Assembly (NCBI GenBank): GCA_029961685.1
Contig: JARWKL010000012.1
Coordinates: forward strand, 10,075,955-10,139,954
DNA from: Aristolochia californica
Taxonomy: Eukaryota; Streptophyta; Magnoliopsida; Piperales; Aristolochiaceae
Direction: 5' to 3'
DNA length: 64,000 nucleotides
How positions within the stretch are numbered: the stretch's first letter is position 1; each line of letters opens with the position of its first letter. Below the pieces are notes generated by a model, which ran no database searches, was not told the origin of the DNA, and worked only from the letters and a program-made list of their open reading frames with translations. Shown here piece after piece: positions 11,125 to 24,332 of this stretch. Both the position numbers and the translations under genes were made by a program.

Positions 11125-14100
11125 ATGTTAAAGAAGAAAATGACCTTTGGATCCAAAGCTTTTATAGAGAATAACAAACGCTCATTAAATTTTCAATGAA
11201 AGTGCGGTGGGTTATTTACCAGAATCAAACTAGCCATTATTTTGCCCGTACACAAAAAGCTTACCTAACAATCATAGATGATTGTAAAGTGATTTATCAT
11301 CCGTAACGGGCTATATTTTTGTAAGAAATGACTTACGGATTGGGAGAAAACACTTAGGTAAAAACACCCCGCTTCCCCCTTTTCCGGCGATTGAGAAACC
11401 TGAGATATAAAAACTAAAAAGAGCTTAAATTTCCTAAAAATAACAGACTCTCTTTGGAATTATCTCTCTCTACATTTGTGCACTGTGCGTCTCCATTTCA
11501 AATGTACACTTTTTTCTTAAATCAAAACTTTGAGTTTTTTCTCTCCCTTCATCCCGTAAACAAAAAAAGACAAATAGATCACAGCAAAATGAAAATTTTT
11601 GAGTTTATGTTTGGAAAAATTTTAAATCATTAACAAATGTAAGTAAAGAAAATTTATTCACACACCAAAAATTAAGACAAAACTTTTGTTATCCAAGTTT
11701 GGGAAATTCCACTAGTTCAACCCTAATAGCTTGGAATTTTACAAGAAAGAGATTTCTTCTACACGTGTTTTAAAAATGGATATGCAAGCTTGAAACATGT
11801 TGAAGATACAAATAACGTATGGATCCAAAACTTTTAATGAGAATTACAAACGCTCATTAAATTCTGACGTGAACGTTCGGCGGGATATTTACCGAAGTCA
11901 AACAAGCCATTATTTTGGCCGTTTGCAAAAAGCTGACCTAACAATCATAGATGATTGTAAAGTGATTTTTCATTCGTAACGGGCTATATTATTGTAAGAA
12001 ATGACTTACGGATTGGGAGTCAACACTCAATTAAAAATCCCCAGCCTCCCCATTTTCCCGTCGATTGCAAAACCTGAGAACTAAAAACTGAAAAGAGCTC
12101 ACAATCCTTAAAAATCACAGACACTCTTTGGAATTATATCTCTCTACATTTGTGCATTGTGCATCTCTATTTTAGATGTACACTTTTTTCTTCAATCAAA
12201 ACTTTGATTTTTCGTTCTCCCTTCATCCCGTAAACTTAAAAAGGCAAATATATCACAACAAAATGAAAATTTTTGAGTTTATGTGTGAAAAAAAATTAAA
12301 ACAATAGCAAATGTAAGTATAGAAAATTTATTCACACACACCAAATGAACACAAAAGTTTTGTTTTCCGTGTTTTGGAAATTCCATGAGTTCAACCATAA
12401 TTGCATGGAATTTTACAAGAAAGAGATTTCTTCTACACGTGTTTTAAAAAGGGATATGCATGCTTGAAACATGTTAAAGATGCAAATGACCTATTGATCC
12501 AAACCTTTTAAACAGAATAATAAACGCTTATTAAATTCTCTATTAACGTGCGGTGGGATATTTACCAGAATCAAACTAGCCAATATTTGGCCCGTTTACA
12601 AAAAGCATACCTAACAATCATAAATGATTGGAAAGTGATTTATCATCCATAACGGGCTATATTTTTGTAAGAAATGACTTACGGATTGGGAGTCAACACT
12701 CAATTAAAAATCCCTCGCCTCCCCCTTTTCCTGACGATTGCAAAACCTGAGAACTAAAAATTGAAAAGAGCTCACAATCCTTAAAAATCATAGACACTCT
12801 TTGGAACTATATCTCTGTATATTTGTGCATTATGCATCTCCATTTTAGATGTACACTTTTTTCTTAAATCAAAACTTTTAGTTTTCGTTCTCCCTTCATC
12901 CTATAAACCAAAAAAGCCAAATAGATCACAACAAAATGAAAATTTTAGAGTTTATGTGTGAAAAAAAATTAAAACAATAACAAATGTAAGTATAGAAAAT
13001 TTATTCACACACCACAAATGAACATAAAAGTTTTGTTTTCCAAGTTTGAGAAATTCCACTAGTTCAACCCTAATTGCATGGAATTTTACAAGAAAGAGAT
13101 TTCTTCTACACGTGTTTTGAAAATGGATATGCATGCTTGAAACATGTTAAAGAAGAAAATGACCTTTGGATCCAAAGCTTTTAAAGAGAATAACAAACGC
13201 TCATTAAATTCTCAATGAACGTGCGGTGGGTTATTTACCAGAATCAAACTAGCCATTATTTTGCCCGTTCACAAAAAGCTTACCTAACAATCATAGATGA
13301 TTGTAAAGTGATTTATCATCCGTAACGGGCTATATTTTTGTAAGAAATGACTTACGGATTGGGAGTCAACACTTAGCTAAAAACACCCCGCCTCCCCCTT
13401 TTCCGACGATTGAGAAACCTGAGATATAAAAACTAAAAAGAGCTTAAATTCCCTAAAAATTACAGACACCCAATAGAATTATCTCTCTCTACATTTGTGC
13501 ACTATGCGTCTGCATTTTAAATGTACACTTTTTTCTTAAATCAAAACTTTGAGTTTTCTCTCTCCCTTCATCCCGTAAACAAAAAAAGGCAAAGAGATCA
13601 CAGCAAAATTAAAATTTTTGAGTTTATGTATGGAAAAAATTTAAAACAATAAAAAATGTAAGTAAATAAAATTTATTCACACACAAAAAATTAACACAAA
13701 ACTTTTGTTATCCAAGTTTGGGAAATTCCACTAGTTCAAACCTAATAGCTTGGAATTTTACAAGAAAGAGATTTGTTCCACACGTGTTTTAAAAATGGAT
13801 ATGCAAGCTTGAAACATGTTAAAGATGAAAATGACCTATGGATCCAAAGCTTTTAAAGAGAATAACATACGCTCATTAAATTCTCTAGTGAACATGCGGT
13901 GGGATATTTTCCCGAGTCAAACAAGCCATTATTTTGCCCGTTTGCAAAAAGCTGACCTAACAATCGTAGATGATTGTAAAGTGATTTTTCATTCGTATTG
14001 GGCTATATTATTGTAAGATATGACTTACGGATTGGGAGTCAACACTCAATTAAACATCCCTCGCCTCCCCCTTTTCCTGACGATTGCAAAATCGGAGAAC

Positions 14101-15160
14101 TAAAAACTGAAAAGAGCTCACAATCCTTAAAAATCACAGACACTCTTTGGAATTATATCTCTGTACATTTGTGCATTATGCATCTCCATTTTAGATGTAC
14201 ACTTTTTTCTTAAATCAAAACTTTTAGTTTTCGTTCTCCCTTCATCCTGTAAACCAAAAAAGGCAAATAGATCACAACAAAATGAAAATTTTAGAGTTTA
14301 TGTGTGAAAAAAATTAAAACAATAACAAATGTAAGTATAGAAAATTTATTCACACACCACAAATGAACACAAAAGTTTTGTTTTACAAGTTTGGGAAATT
14401 CCACATGTTCAACCCTAATTGCATGGAATTTTAAGAGAAAGTGATTTCTTATACACGTGTTTTAAAAATAGATATGCATGCTTGAAACATGTTAAATATG
14501 CAAATGACCTATGGATCCAAAGCTTTTAAAGAGAATAACAAACGTACATTAAATTCTCAATGAACGTGCAGAGGGATATTTACCAGAATCAAACTAGCCA
14601 TTACTTTGCCCGTTTACAAAAAGCTTACCTAACCATCATAGACGATTGTAAAGTGATTTATCATCTGTAACTGGCTATATTTTTGTAAGAAATGACTTAC
14701 TGATTGGAATCTACACTCAGTTAAAAGCACCCCGCCTCCCCCTTTTCACGACAATTGCAAAACCTTAGATATAAAAACCAAAAAGACCTAAGATTGCCTA
14801 AAAATTATAGACACTCTTTAGAATTATCTCTCTCTACATTTGTGCACTGTGCGTCTCCATTTTTAATGTACACTTTTTTCTTAAATCAAAACTTTGAGTT
14901 TTCTCTCTCCCTTTATCCCTTCTACAAAAAAATGCAAATAGATCACAGCAAAATGAAAATTTTTGAGTTTATGTATGGAAAAAATTTAAAACAATAACAA
15001 ATATAAGTAAAGAAAATTTATTCACACACCAAAAATTAACACAAAACTTTTGTTATCCAAGTTTGGGAAATTCCACTAGTTCAACCCTAATAGCTTGGAA
15101 TTTTACAAGAAAGAAATATCTTCAACATGTGTTTTAAAAATGGATATGCATGCTTGAAAC
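11125..15160 (+). repeat. Irregular C-rich stretch of six monomers
   Basis: Monomer starts: 11125 C, 11797 B2, 12471 C, 13144 C, 13816 A, 14489 C. The C copies at 11125 and 13144 share rare variants (AAGAAGAAAATGACC, GGGTTATTTACC) and are displaced by 2,019 bp, so a trimer-length duplication underlies the irregular class order. The 11797 core is B2 but sits behind an A-type flank (CACAGCAAAATG). The spacers before 13144 and 14489 share ACTTTTAGTTTTCG. Confidence 0.75.
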
Positions 15161-18100
15161 ATTTTAAAGATGCAAATGACATATGGATCCAAAGCTTTTA
15201 AAGAGAATAACATACGCTCATTAAATTCTCTAGTGAACGTGCAGTGGGATATTTCCCCGAGTCAAACAAGCCATTATTTTGCCCGTTTGCAAAAAGCTGA
15301 CCTAACAATCATAGATGATTGTAAAGTGATTTTTCATCCGTAACAGGCTATATTATTGTAAGAAATGTCTTACAGATTGGGATTCAACACTCAACTAAAA
15401 ATCCCCCGCCTGCCCCGTTTCCCGACGATTGCAAAACCTGAGATATAAAAACTAAAAAGAGCTTACAATCCTTAAAAATCACAGACACTCTTTGGAATTA
15501 TATCTCTCTACATTTGTGCATTGTGCATCTCCATTTTAGATGTACACTTTTTTCTTAAATCAAAACTTTGAGTTTTCGTTCTCCATTCATGTCGTAAACA
15601 AAAAAAGGCAAATAGATCACAACAAAATGAAAATTTTAGAGTTTAGGTATGGAAAAAATTAAAAAAAAAACAAATGTAAGTAATGAAAATTTACTCACAC
15701 ACCACAAATGGACACAAAATTTAGTTATCCAAGATTGGGACATTCCACTAGTTCAACCCTAATAGCTTGGAATTTTACAAGAAAGAGATTTCTTCAACAC
15801 GTGTTTTAAAAATAGATATGCATGCTCGAAATATGTTAAAGATGCAAATGACCTATGGATCCAAAGCTTTTAATGAGAATTACAAACGCTCATTAAATTC
15901 TGAAGTGAACGGGCGGCGGGATATTTACCCAAGTCAAACAAGCCATTATTTTGCCCGTTTGCAAAAAACTGTCCTAACAATCATAGATGATTGTAAAGTG
16001 ATTTTTCATTCGTAACGGGCTATATTATTGTAAGAAATGACTTACAGATTGGGAGTCAACACTCAATTAAAAATCCCCCGCCTTCCCCTTTTCCCGACGA
16101 TTGCAAAACCTGAGAACTAAAAACTAAAAAGAGCTCACAATCCTTAAAAATCACATACATTCTATGGAATTATATCTCTCTACATTTGTGCATTGTGCAT
16201 CTCCATTTTAGATGTACACTTTTTTATTAAATCAAAACTTTGAGTTTTCGTTCTCCCTTCATGCCGTAAACAAAAAAAGGTAAATAGATCACAACAAAAT
16301 GTAAATTTTAGAGTTTATGTATGGAAAAAAATTAAAACAATAACAAATGTAAGTAATGAAAATTTATTCACACACCACAAATGAACACAAAATTTAGTTA
16401 TCCAAGATTTGGAAATTCGACTAGTTCAACCCTAATATCATGGAATTTTACAAGAAAGAAAATTCTTCTACACGTGTTTTAAAAGTGGATATGCATGCTT
16501 GAAACATGTTAAAGATACAAATGACCTATGGATCCAAAGCTTTTAATGAGAATAACAAACACTCATTAAATTCTGAAGTGAACGTGCATCGGGATATTTA
16601 CCCGAGTCAAACAAGCCGTTATTTTGCCCGTTTTCAAAAAGCTGACCTAACAATCATAGATGGTTTTAATGTGATTTATCATGAGTAACGGGCTATATTT
16701 TTGTAAGAAATGACATACGGATTGGGAGTCAACAATCAGTTAAAAATACCACGCCTCCCCGTTTTCCCGACGATTGTAAAACCTGAGATATAAAAACTAA
16801 AAAGATATTACAATCCCTAAAAATTACAAACACTCTTTGGAATTATCTCTCCCTACATTTGTGCAATGTGCATTTCCATTTTAGATGTACACTTTTTTCT
16901 TAAATCAAAACTTTGAGTTTTCGCTCTCCCTTCATCCCGTAAACCAAAAAGGGCAAATAGATTACAACAAAATGAAAATTTTAGAGTTTATGTGTGAAAA
17001 AAAATTAAAACAATAACAAATGTAAGTATAGAAAATTTATTCACACACCAAAAATGAACACAAAAGTTTTGTTTTCGAAGTTTGAGGAATTCCACTAGTT
17101 CAACCCTAATTGCATGGAATTTTACAAGAAAGAGATTTCTTCTACACCTGTTTTGAAAATGGATATGCATGCTTTAAACATGTTAAAGATGCAAATGACC
17201 AATGGATCCAAAGCTTTTAAAGAGAATAACAAACGCTCATTAAATTCTCAATGAACGTGCGGTGGGATATTTACCAGAATCAAACTAGCCATTATTTTGC
17301 CCGTTCACAAAAAGCTTACCTAACAATCATAGACGATTGTAAAGTGATTTATCATCCGTAACGGGATATATTTTTGTAAGAAATGACTTACGGATTGGGA
17401 GTCAACACTTAGCTTAAAACACCCCGCCTCCCCCTTTTCCCGACGATTGAGAAACCTGAGATATAAAAACTAAAAAGAGCTTAAATTCCCTAAAAATTAC
17501 AGACACCCATTGGAATTATCTCTCTCTACATTTTTTGCACTGTGCATCTCCATTTTAGATGTACACTTTTTTCTTAAATCAAAACTTTGTGTTTTCTCTC
17601 TCCCTTCATCCCGTAAACAAAAAAAGGCAAATAGATCACAGTAAAATGAAAATTTTTGGGTTTATGTATGGAAAAAATTTAAAACAATAACAAATGTAAG
17701 TAAAGAAAATTTATTCAAACACCAAAAATTAACACAAAACTTTTGTTATCCAAGTTTGGGAAATTCCACTAGTTCAACCCTGATAGCTTGGAATTTTACA
17801 AGAAAGAGATTTGTTCCACACGTGTTTTAAAAATGGATATGCAAGCTTGAAACATGTTAAAGATGGAAATGACCAATGGATCCAAAGCTTTTAAAGAGAA
17901 TAACATACGCTCATTAAATTCTCTAGTGAACGTGCGATGGGATATTTACCCGAGTCAAACAAGCCATTATTTTGCCCGTTTGCAAAAAGCTGACCTCACA
18001 ATCATAGATGATTGTAAAGTGATTTTTCATTCGTAACGGGCCTTATTATTGGAAGAAATGACTTACGGATTGGGAGTCAACACTAAATTAAAAATCCCCC

Positions 18101-21100
18101 GCCTCCCCATTTTCCCGACGATTGTAAAACCTGAGAACTAAAAACTTGAAAAGAGCTCACAATCCTGAAAAATCACAGACTCTTTGGAATTATATCTCTC
18201 TACATTTTTGCATTGTGCATCTCCATTTTAGATGTACACTTTTTTATTAAATCAAAACTTTGAGTTTTCGTTCTCCCTTCAAGCTGTAAAAAAAAAAGGT
18301 AAATAGATCACAACAAAATGTAAATTTTAGAGTTTATGCATGGAAAAAAATTAAAACATTTACAAATGTAAGTGATGAAAATTTATTCACACACCAGAAT
18401 TGAACACAAAATTTTTGTTATCCAAGTTTGGGAAATTCCACTAGTTCAACCCTAATAGCATGAAATTTTACAAGAACGAGAATTGTTCTAGACGTGTTTT
18501 AAAAAATGGATATGCATGCTTGAAACATGTTAAAGATTCAAATGACCTATGGATCCAAAGCTTTTAATTAGAATAACAAACACTCATTAAATTCTGAAGT
18601 GAACGTGCGGTAGGATATTTGCTCGAGTATAACAAGCCATTATTTTGCCCGTTTTCAAAAAGCTGACCTAACAATCATAGATGATTGTAATGTGATTTAT
18701 CATGAGTAACGGGCAATATTTTTGTAAGAAATGACATACGGATTGGGAGTCAACAGTCAGTTAAAAATACCACGCCTCCCTGTTTTCCCGACGATTATAA
18801 AACCTGAGATATAAAAACTAAAAGATCTTACAATCCCTAAAAATTACAAACACTCTTTGGAATTATCTCTCCCTACATTTTTGCATTGTGCATCTCCATT
18901 TTTGATGTACACTTGTTTCTTAAATCAAAACTTTGAGTTTTCGCTCTCCCATCATCCCGTAAACCAAAAAAGGCAAATAGATCACAACAAAATGAAAATT
19001 TTAAAGTTTATGTGTGAAAAAAAATTAAAAAAATAACAAATGTAAGTATAGAAAATTTATTCACACACCACAAATGAGCATAAAAGTTTTGTTTTCAAAG
19101 TTTGAGAAATTCCACTAGTTCAACCCTAATTGCGTGGAATTTTACAAGAAAGAGATTTCTTCTACACGTGTTTTAAAAATGGATATGCATGCTTGAAACA
19201 TGGTAAAGATGCAAATGACCTATGGATCCAAAGCTTTTAAAGAGAATAACAAACGCTCATTAAATTCTCAATGAACGTGCGGTGGGATATTTACCAGAAT
19301 CAAACTAGCCATTATTTTGCCCGTTCACAAAAAGCTTACCTAACAATCATAGATGATTGTAAAGTAATTTATCATCCGTAACTGGCTATATTTTTGTAGA
19401 GATGACTTACGGATTGGGAGTCAACACTCAGTTAAAAACACCCCGCCTCCCCCTTTTCCCGACGATTGCAAAACCTGAGATATAAAAACTAAAAAGAGCT
19501 TAAATTCCCTAAAAATTACAGACACTCATTGGAATTATCTCTCTCTACATTTGTGCACTGCGCGTCTCCATTTTAAATGTACTCTTTTTTCTTAAATCAA
19601 AACTTTGACTTTCTCTCTCCCTTCATCCCGTAAACAAAAAAAGGCAAATAGATCACAGTAAAATGAAAATTTTTGAGTTTATGTATGGAAAAAATTTAAA
19701 ACAATAACAAATGTAGGTAAAGAAAATTTATTCACACACCAAAAATTAACACAAAAATTTTTTTATCAGAGTTTTGGAAATTCCACTAGTTGAACCCTAA
19801 AAGTTTGGAATTTTACAAGAAAAAGATTTGTTCCACATGTGTTTTAAAAATGGATATGCAAGCTTGAAACATGTTAAAGATGCAAATGACCTATGGATCC
19901 AAAGCTTTTAAAGAGAATAACATACGCTCGTTAAATTCTCTAGTGAACGTGCTGTGGGATGTTTACCCGAGTCAAACAAGCCATTATTTTGCCCGTTTGC
20001 AAAAAGCTGACCTAACAATCATAGATGATTGTAAAGTGATTTTTCATTCGTAACGGGCTATATTATTGTAAGAAATTACTTACGGAATCGGAGTTAACAC
20101 TCAATTAAAAATCGCCCGCCTCCGCCTTTTCCCAACGATTACAAAACCTGAGAACTAAAAACTGAGAAGAGCTCACAATCCTGAAAAATCACAGACACTC
20201 TTTGGAATTATATCTCTCCACATTTTTGCATTGTACATTTCCATTTTAGGTGTACACTTTTTTATTAAATCAAAACTTTGAGTTTTCGTTCTCCCTTCAT
20301 ACCGTAAATAAAAAAAGGTAAATAGATCACAACAAAATGTAAATTTTAGAGTTTATGTGTGGGAAAAAATTAAAACAATAACAAATGTAAGTGATGAAAA
20401 TTTATTCACACACCACAATTGAACACAAAATTTTTGTTATCCAAGTTTGGGAAATTCCACTAGTTAAACTCTAATTGCTTGAAATTGTACAAGAAAGAGA
20501 ATTCTTCTAGACTTGTTTTAAAAATGGATATGCATGCTTGAAACGTGTTAAAGATGCAAATGACCTATGGATCCAAAGCTTTTAATGAGAATGACAAACA
20601 CTCATTAAATTCTGAAGTGAACGTACTGCGGGATATTTACCCGAGTCAAACAAGACATTATTTTGCCCGTTTCCAAAAAGCTGACCTAACAATCATATAT
20701 GATTGTAATGTGATTTATCAAGAGTAACGGGCAATATTTTTGTAAGAAATGACATACGGATTGGGAGTCAACAGGCAGTTAAAAATACCTCGCCTCCCCG
20801 TTTTCCCGACGATTACAAAACCTGAGAAATAGAAACTAAAAAGAGCTTAAATTCCCTAAAAATTACTGACACTCTTTGCAGTTATCTCTCTCTACATTTG
20901 TGCACTGTACGTCTCCATTTTAAATGTACACTTTTTTCTTAAATCAAAACTTCTAGTTTTCTCTCTCCCTTCGTCTCGTAAACAAAAAAAGGCAAATAGA
21001 TCACAGCAAAAAGAAAATTTTTGAGTTTATGTATGGAAAAAATTTAAAACAATAACAAATGTAAGTAAAGAAAATTTATTCACACACCAAAAATTAACAC

Positions 21101-21218
21101 AAAACTTTTGTTATCCAAGTTTGGGAAATTCCACTAGTTCAACCCTAATAGCTTGAAATTTTACAAGAAAGAGATTTCTTCTAAACGTGTTTTAAAAATG
21201 GATATGCAAGCTTGAAAC
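15161..21218 (+). repeat. Trimer blocks A-B2-B, C-A-B, C-A-B
   Basis: Monomer starts: 15161 A, 15833 B2, 16506 B, 17180 C, 17854 A, 18527 B, 19200 C, 19871 A, 20545 B. Two regular C-A-B trimers lie at 17180-21218, displaced by about 2,018-2,020 bp. The A at 15161 and the B at 18527 are broken as open frames (altered anchor; TTTTAATTAG stop). The unit at 19200 has GTAGAGATGAC in place of GTAAGAAATGAC, a small deletion. Confidence 0.8.
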
Positions 21219-24200
21219 ATGTTAAAGATGCAAATGACCTATGAATCCAAAGCTTTAAAGAGAATAACATTCGCTCATTAAATTCTCTAGTGAACGTGCG
21301 GTGGGATATTTACTCGAGTCAAACAAGCCATTATTTTGGCCGTTTGAAAAAAGCTGACCTTATAATCATAGATGATTGTAAAGCGATTTTTCATTCGTAA
21401 CGGGCTATATTATTGTATGAAATGACTTACGGATTGGGAGTCAACACTAAATTAAAATCCCCCGCCTCTCCCTTTTCCCGACGACTGCAAAACCTGAGAA
21501 ATAAAAACTGAAAAAAACACAAAATTTAGTTATCCAAGATTGCGAAATTCCACTAGTTCAACCCTAGTAGCTTGGAATTTTACAAGAAAGAGAATTCTTC
21601 TAGACGTGTTTTAAAAATGGATATGCATGCTTGAAACATGTTAAAGATGCAAATGACCTATGGATCCAAAGATTTTTATGAGAATTACAAACCCTCATTA
21701 AATTCTGAAGTGAACGTGCGGCGGGATATTTACCCGAGTCAAACATGCCATTATTTTGTTTGTTTTGCAAAAAGCTGACCTAACAATCTTAGATGATTGT
21801 AATGTGATTTATCATGAGTTAGGGGCTATATTTTTGTAAGAAATGACATACGGATTGGGAGTCAACAGTCAGTTAAAAATACCCCGCCTCCCCGTTTTCC
21901 CAACGATTGCAAAACCTGAGATATAAAAACTAAAAAGATCTTACAATCCCTAAAAATTACAAACACTCTTTGGGATTATCTCTCCCTACATTTGTGCATT
22001 GTGCATCTCCATTTTAGATGTACTCTTTTTTCTTAAATCAAAACTATGAGTTTTCGCTCTCACTTCATCCCGTAAACCAAAAAAGGCAAATAGATCACAC
22101 CAAAATGAAAATTTTAGAGTTTATGTGAGAAAAAAAATTAAAACAATAACGAATGAAAGTATAGAAAATTAATTCACACACCACAAATGAACACAAAAGT
22201 TTTGTTTTCAAAGTTTGGGAAATTCCACTAGTTCAACCCTAATTGCATGGAATTTTACAAGAAAGAGATTTCTTCTACAAGTGTTTTAAAAATGGATATG
22301 CATGCTTGAAACATGTTAAAGATGCAAATGACCTATGGATCCAAAGCTTTTAAAGAGAATAACAAACGCTTATTAAATTTTCAATGAACGTGCGGTGGCA
22401 TATTTACCACAATCAAACTAGCCATTATTTTGCCAGTTTACAAAAAGCTTACCTAACAATCATAGATGATTGTAAAGTGATTTATCATCCGTAACGGGCT
22501 GTATTTTTGTAAGAAATGACTTACGGATTGGGAGTCAACACTCAGTTAAAAACACCCCGCCTCCCCCTTTTCACTACAATTGCAAAACCTGAGATATAAA
22601 AACTAAAAAGAGCTAAGATTGCCTAAAAGTTACAGACACTCTTTGGAATTATCTCTCTCTACATTTGTGCACTGTGCGTCTCCATTTTAAATGTACACTT
22701 TTTTCTTAAATCAAAACTTTGAGTTTTCTCTCTCCCTTTGTCTTGTAAACAAAAAAAGGCAAATAGATCACAGCAAAATGAAAATTTTTGAGTTTATGTA
22801 TGGAAAAAATTTAAAACAATAACAAATGTAAGTAAAGAAAATTTATTCACACACCAAAAACTAACACAAAACTTTTGTTATCCAAGTTTGGGAAATTCCA
22901 CTAGTTCAACCCTAATAGCTTGGAATTTTACAAGAAAGAAATATCTTCTACACGTGTTTTAAAAATGGATATACAAGCTTGAAACATGTTAAAGATGCAA
23001 ATGACCTATGGATCCAAAGCTTGTAAAGAGAATAACATACGCTCATTAAATTCTCTAGTGAACGTGCGGTGGGATATTTACACAAGTCAAACAAGCCATT
23101 ATTTTGCCCGTTTTTTAAAAGCTGACCTAACAATCATAGATGATTGTAAAGTGATTTTTCATTCCTAACGGGCTATATTATTGTAAGAAATGACTTACGG
23201 ATTGGGAGTCAACACTCAATTAAAGATCCCCCACTTCCCCCTTTTCCCGACGATTGCAAAACCTGAGATATAAAAACTGAAAACAGCTTACAATCCTTAA
23301 AAATCATGGACACTCTTTGGAATTATATCTCTCTACATTTGTGCATTGTGCATCTCTATTTTAGATGTACACTTTGTTCTTAAATCAAAACTTTGAGTTT
23401 TCGTTCTGCCTTCATGCCGAAAACAAAAAAAGGCAAATAGATCATAACAAAATGAACATTTTATAGTTTATGTATCAAAAAAAAATTTAAAAAATAACAA
23501 ATGTAAGTAATGAAAATTCACTCACACACCACAAATGAACACAAAATTTAGTTATCCAAGGCTGGCAAATTCCACTAGTTCAACCCTAATAACTTGGAAT
23601 TTTGCAAGAAAGAGATTTCTTCTACACGTGTTTTAAAAATGGATATGCATGCTTGAAACATGTTAAAGATGCAAATGACCTATGGATCCAAAGCTTTTAA
23701 TGAGAATTACAAATGCTCATTAAATTCTGAAGTGAACGTGCTTCAGGATATTTACCCGAGTCAAACGAGCCATTATTTTGCCCGTTTGCAAAAACCTGAC
23801 CTAACAATCATAGATGATTGTAGAGTGATTTTTCATTTGTAACAGGCTATATTATTGTAAGAAATGATTTACGGATTGGGAGTCAACACTCAATAAAAAA
23901 TCCCCCGCTTCCCCCTTTTCCCGACGATTGCAAAACCTGAGAACTAAAAACTGAAATGAGCTCACAATCCTTAAAAATCACAGACACTCTTTGAAATTAT
24001 ATCTCTCTACATTTGTGCATTGTGCATCTCCATTTTAGACGTACACTTTTTTATTAAATCAAAACTTTGAGTTTTCGTTCTCCCTTCATGCCGTAAACAA
24101 AAAAAGGCAAATAGATCACAACAAAATGTAAATTTTAAAGTTTTTGTATGGAAAAAAATTAAAACAATAACAAATGTAAGTAATGAAAATTTATTCACAC

Positions 24201-24332
24201 ACCATAAATGAACAGAAAATTTAGTTATCCAAGATTGGGAAATTCCACTAGTTCAACCCTAATAGCTTGGAATTTTACAAGAAAGAGAATTCTTCTCCAC
24301 GTATTTTAAAAATGGATATGCATGCTTGAAAC
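21219..24332 (+). repeat. Truncated A, then B-C-A-B2
   Basis: Monomer starts: 21219 A (only 419 bp to the next anchor), 21638 B, 22313 C, 22986 A, 23660 B2. The A unit lost about 254 bp of its spacer at 21511-21520 and also has a short AGCTTTAAAG variant of the HindIII region. After that the trimer order continues without a phase change in classes. Confidence 0.8.
21508..21522 (+). other. Deletion junction, about 254 bp of spacer lost
   Basis: The sequence runs from AAAAACTGAAAA (normally followed by GAGCTCACAATCC) directly into AAACACAAAATTTAG (normally preceded by CACAAATG). The anchors either side are 419 bp apart in place of about 673. The join lies in a run of A, so a few bases of microhomology are possible. 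Confidence 0.85.

Noticed and set aside
13998..14213. Spacer-spanning plus-strand frames such as 13998-14213, 14755-14997, 25209-25400, 44844-45041, 53080-53271 and 60433-60624
   Set aside because: Isolated to single units or duplicates of them, created by private stop losses; not conserved between units.
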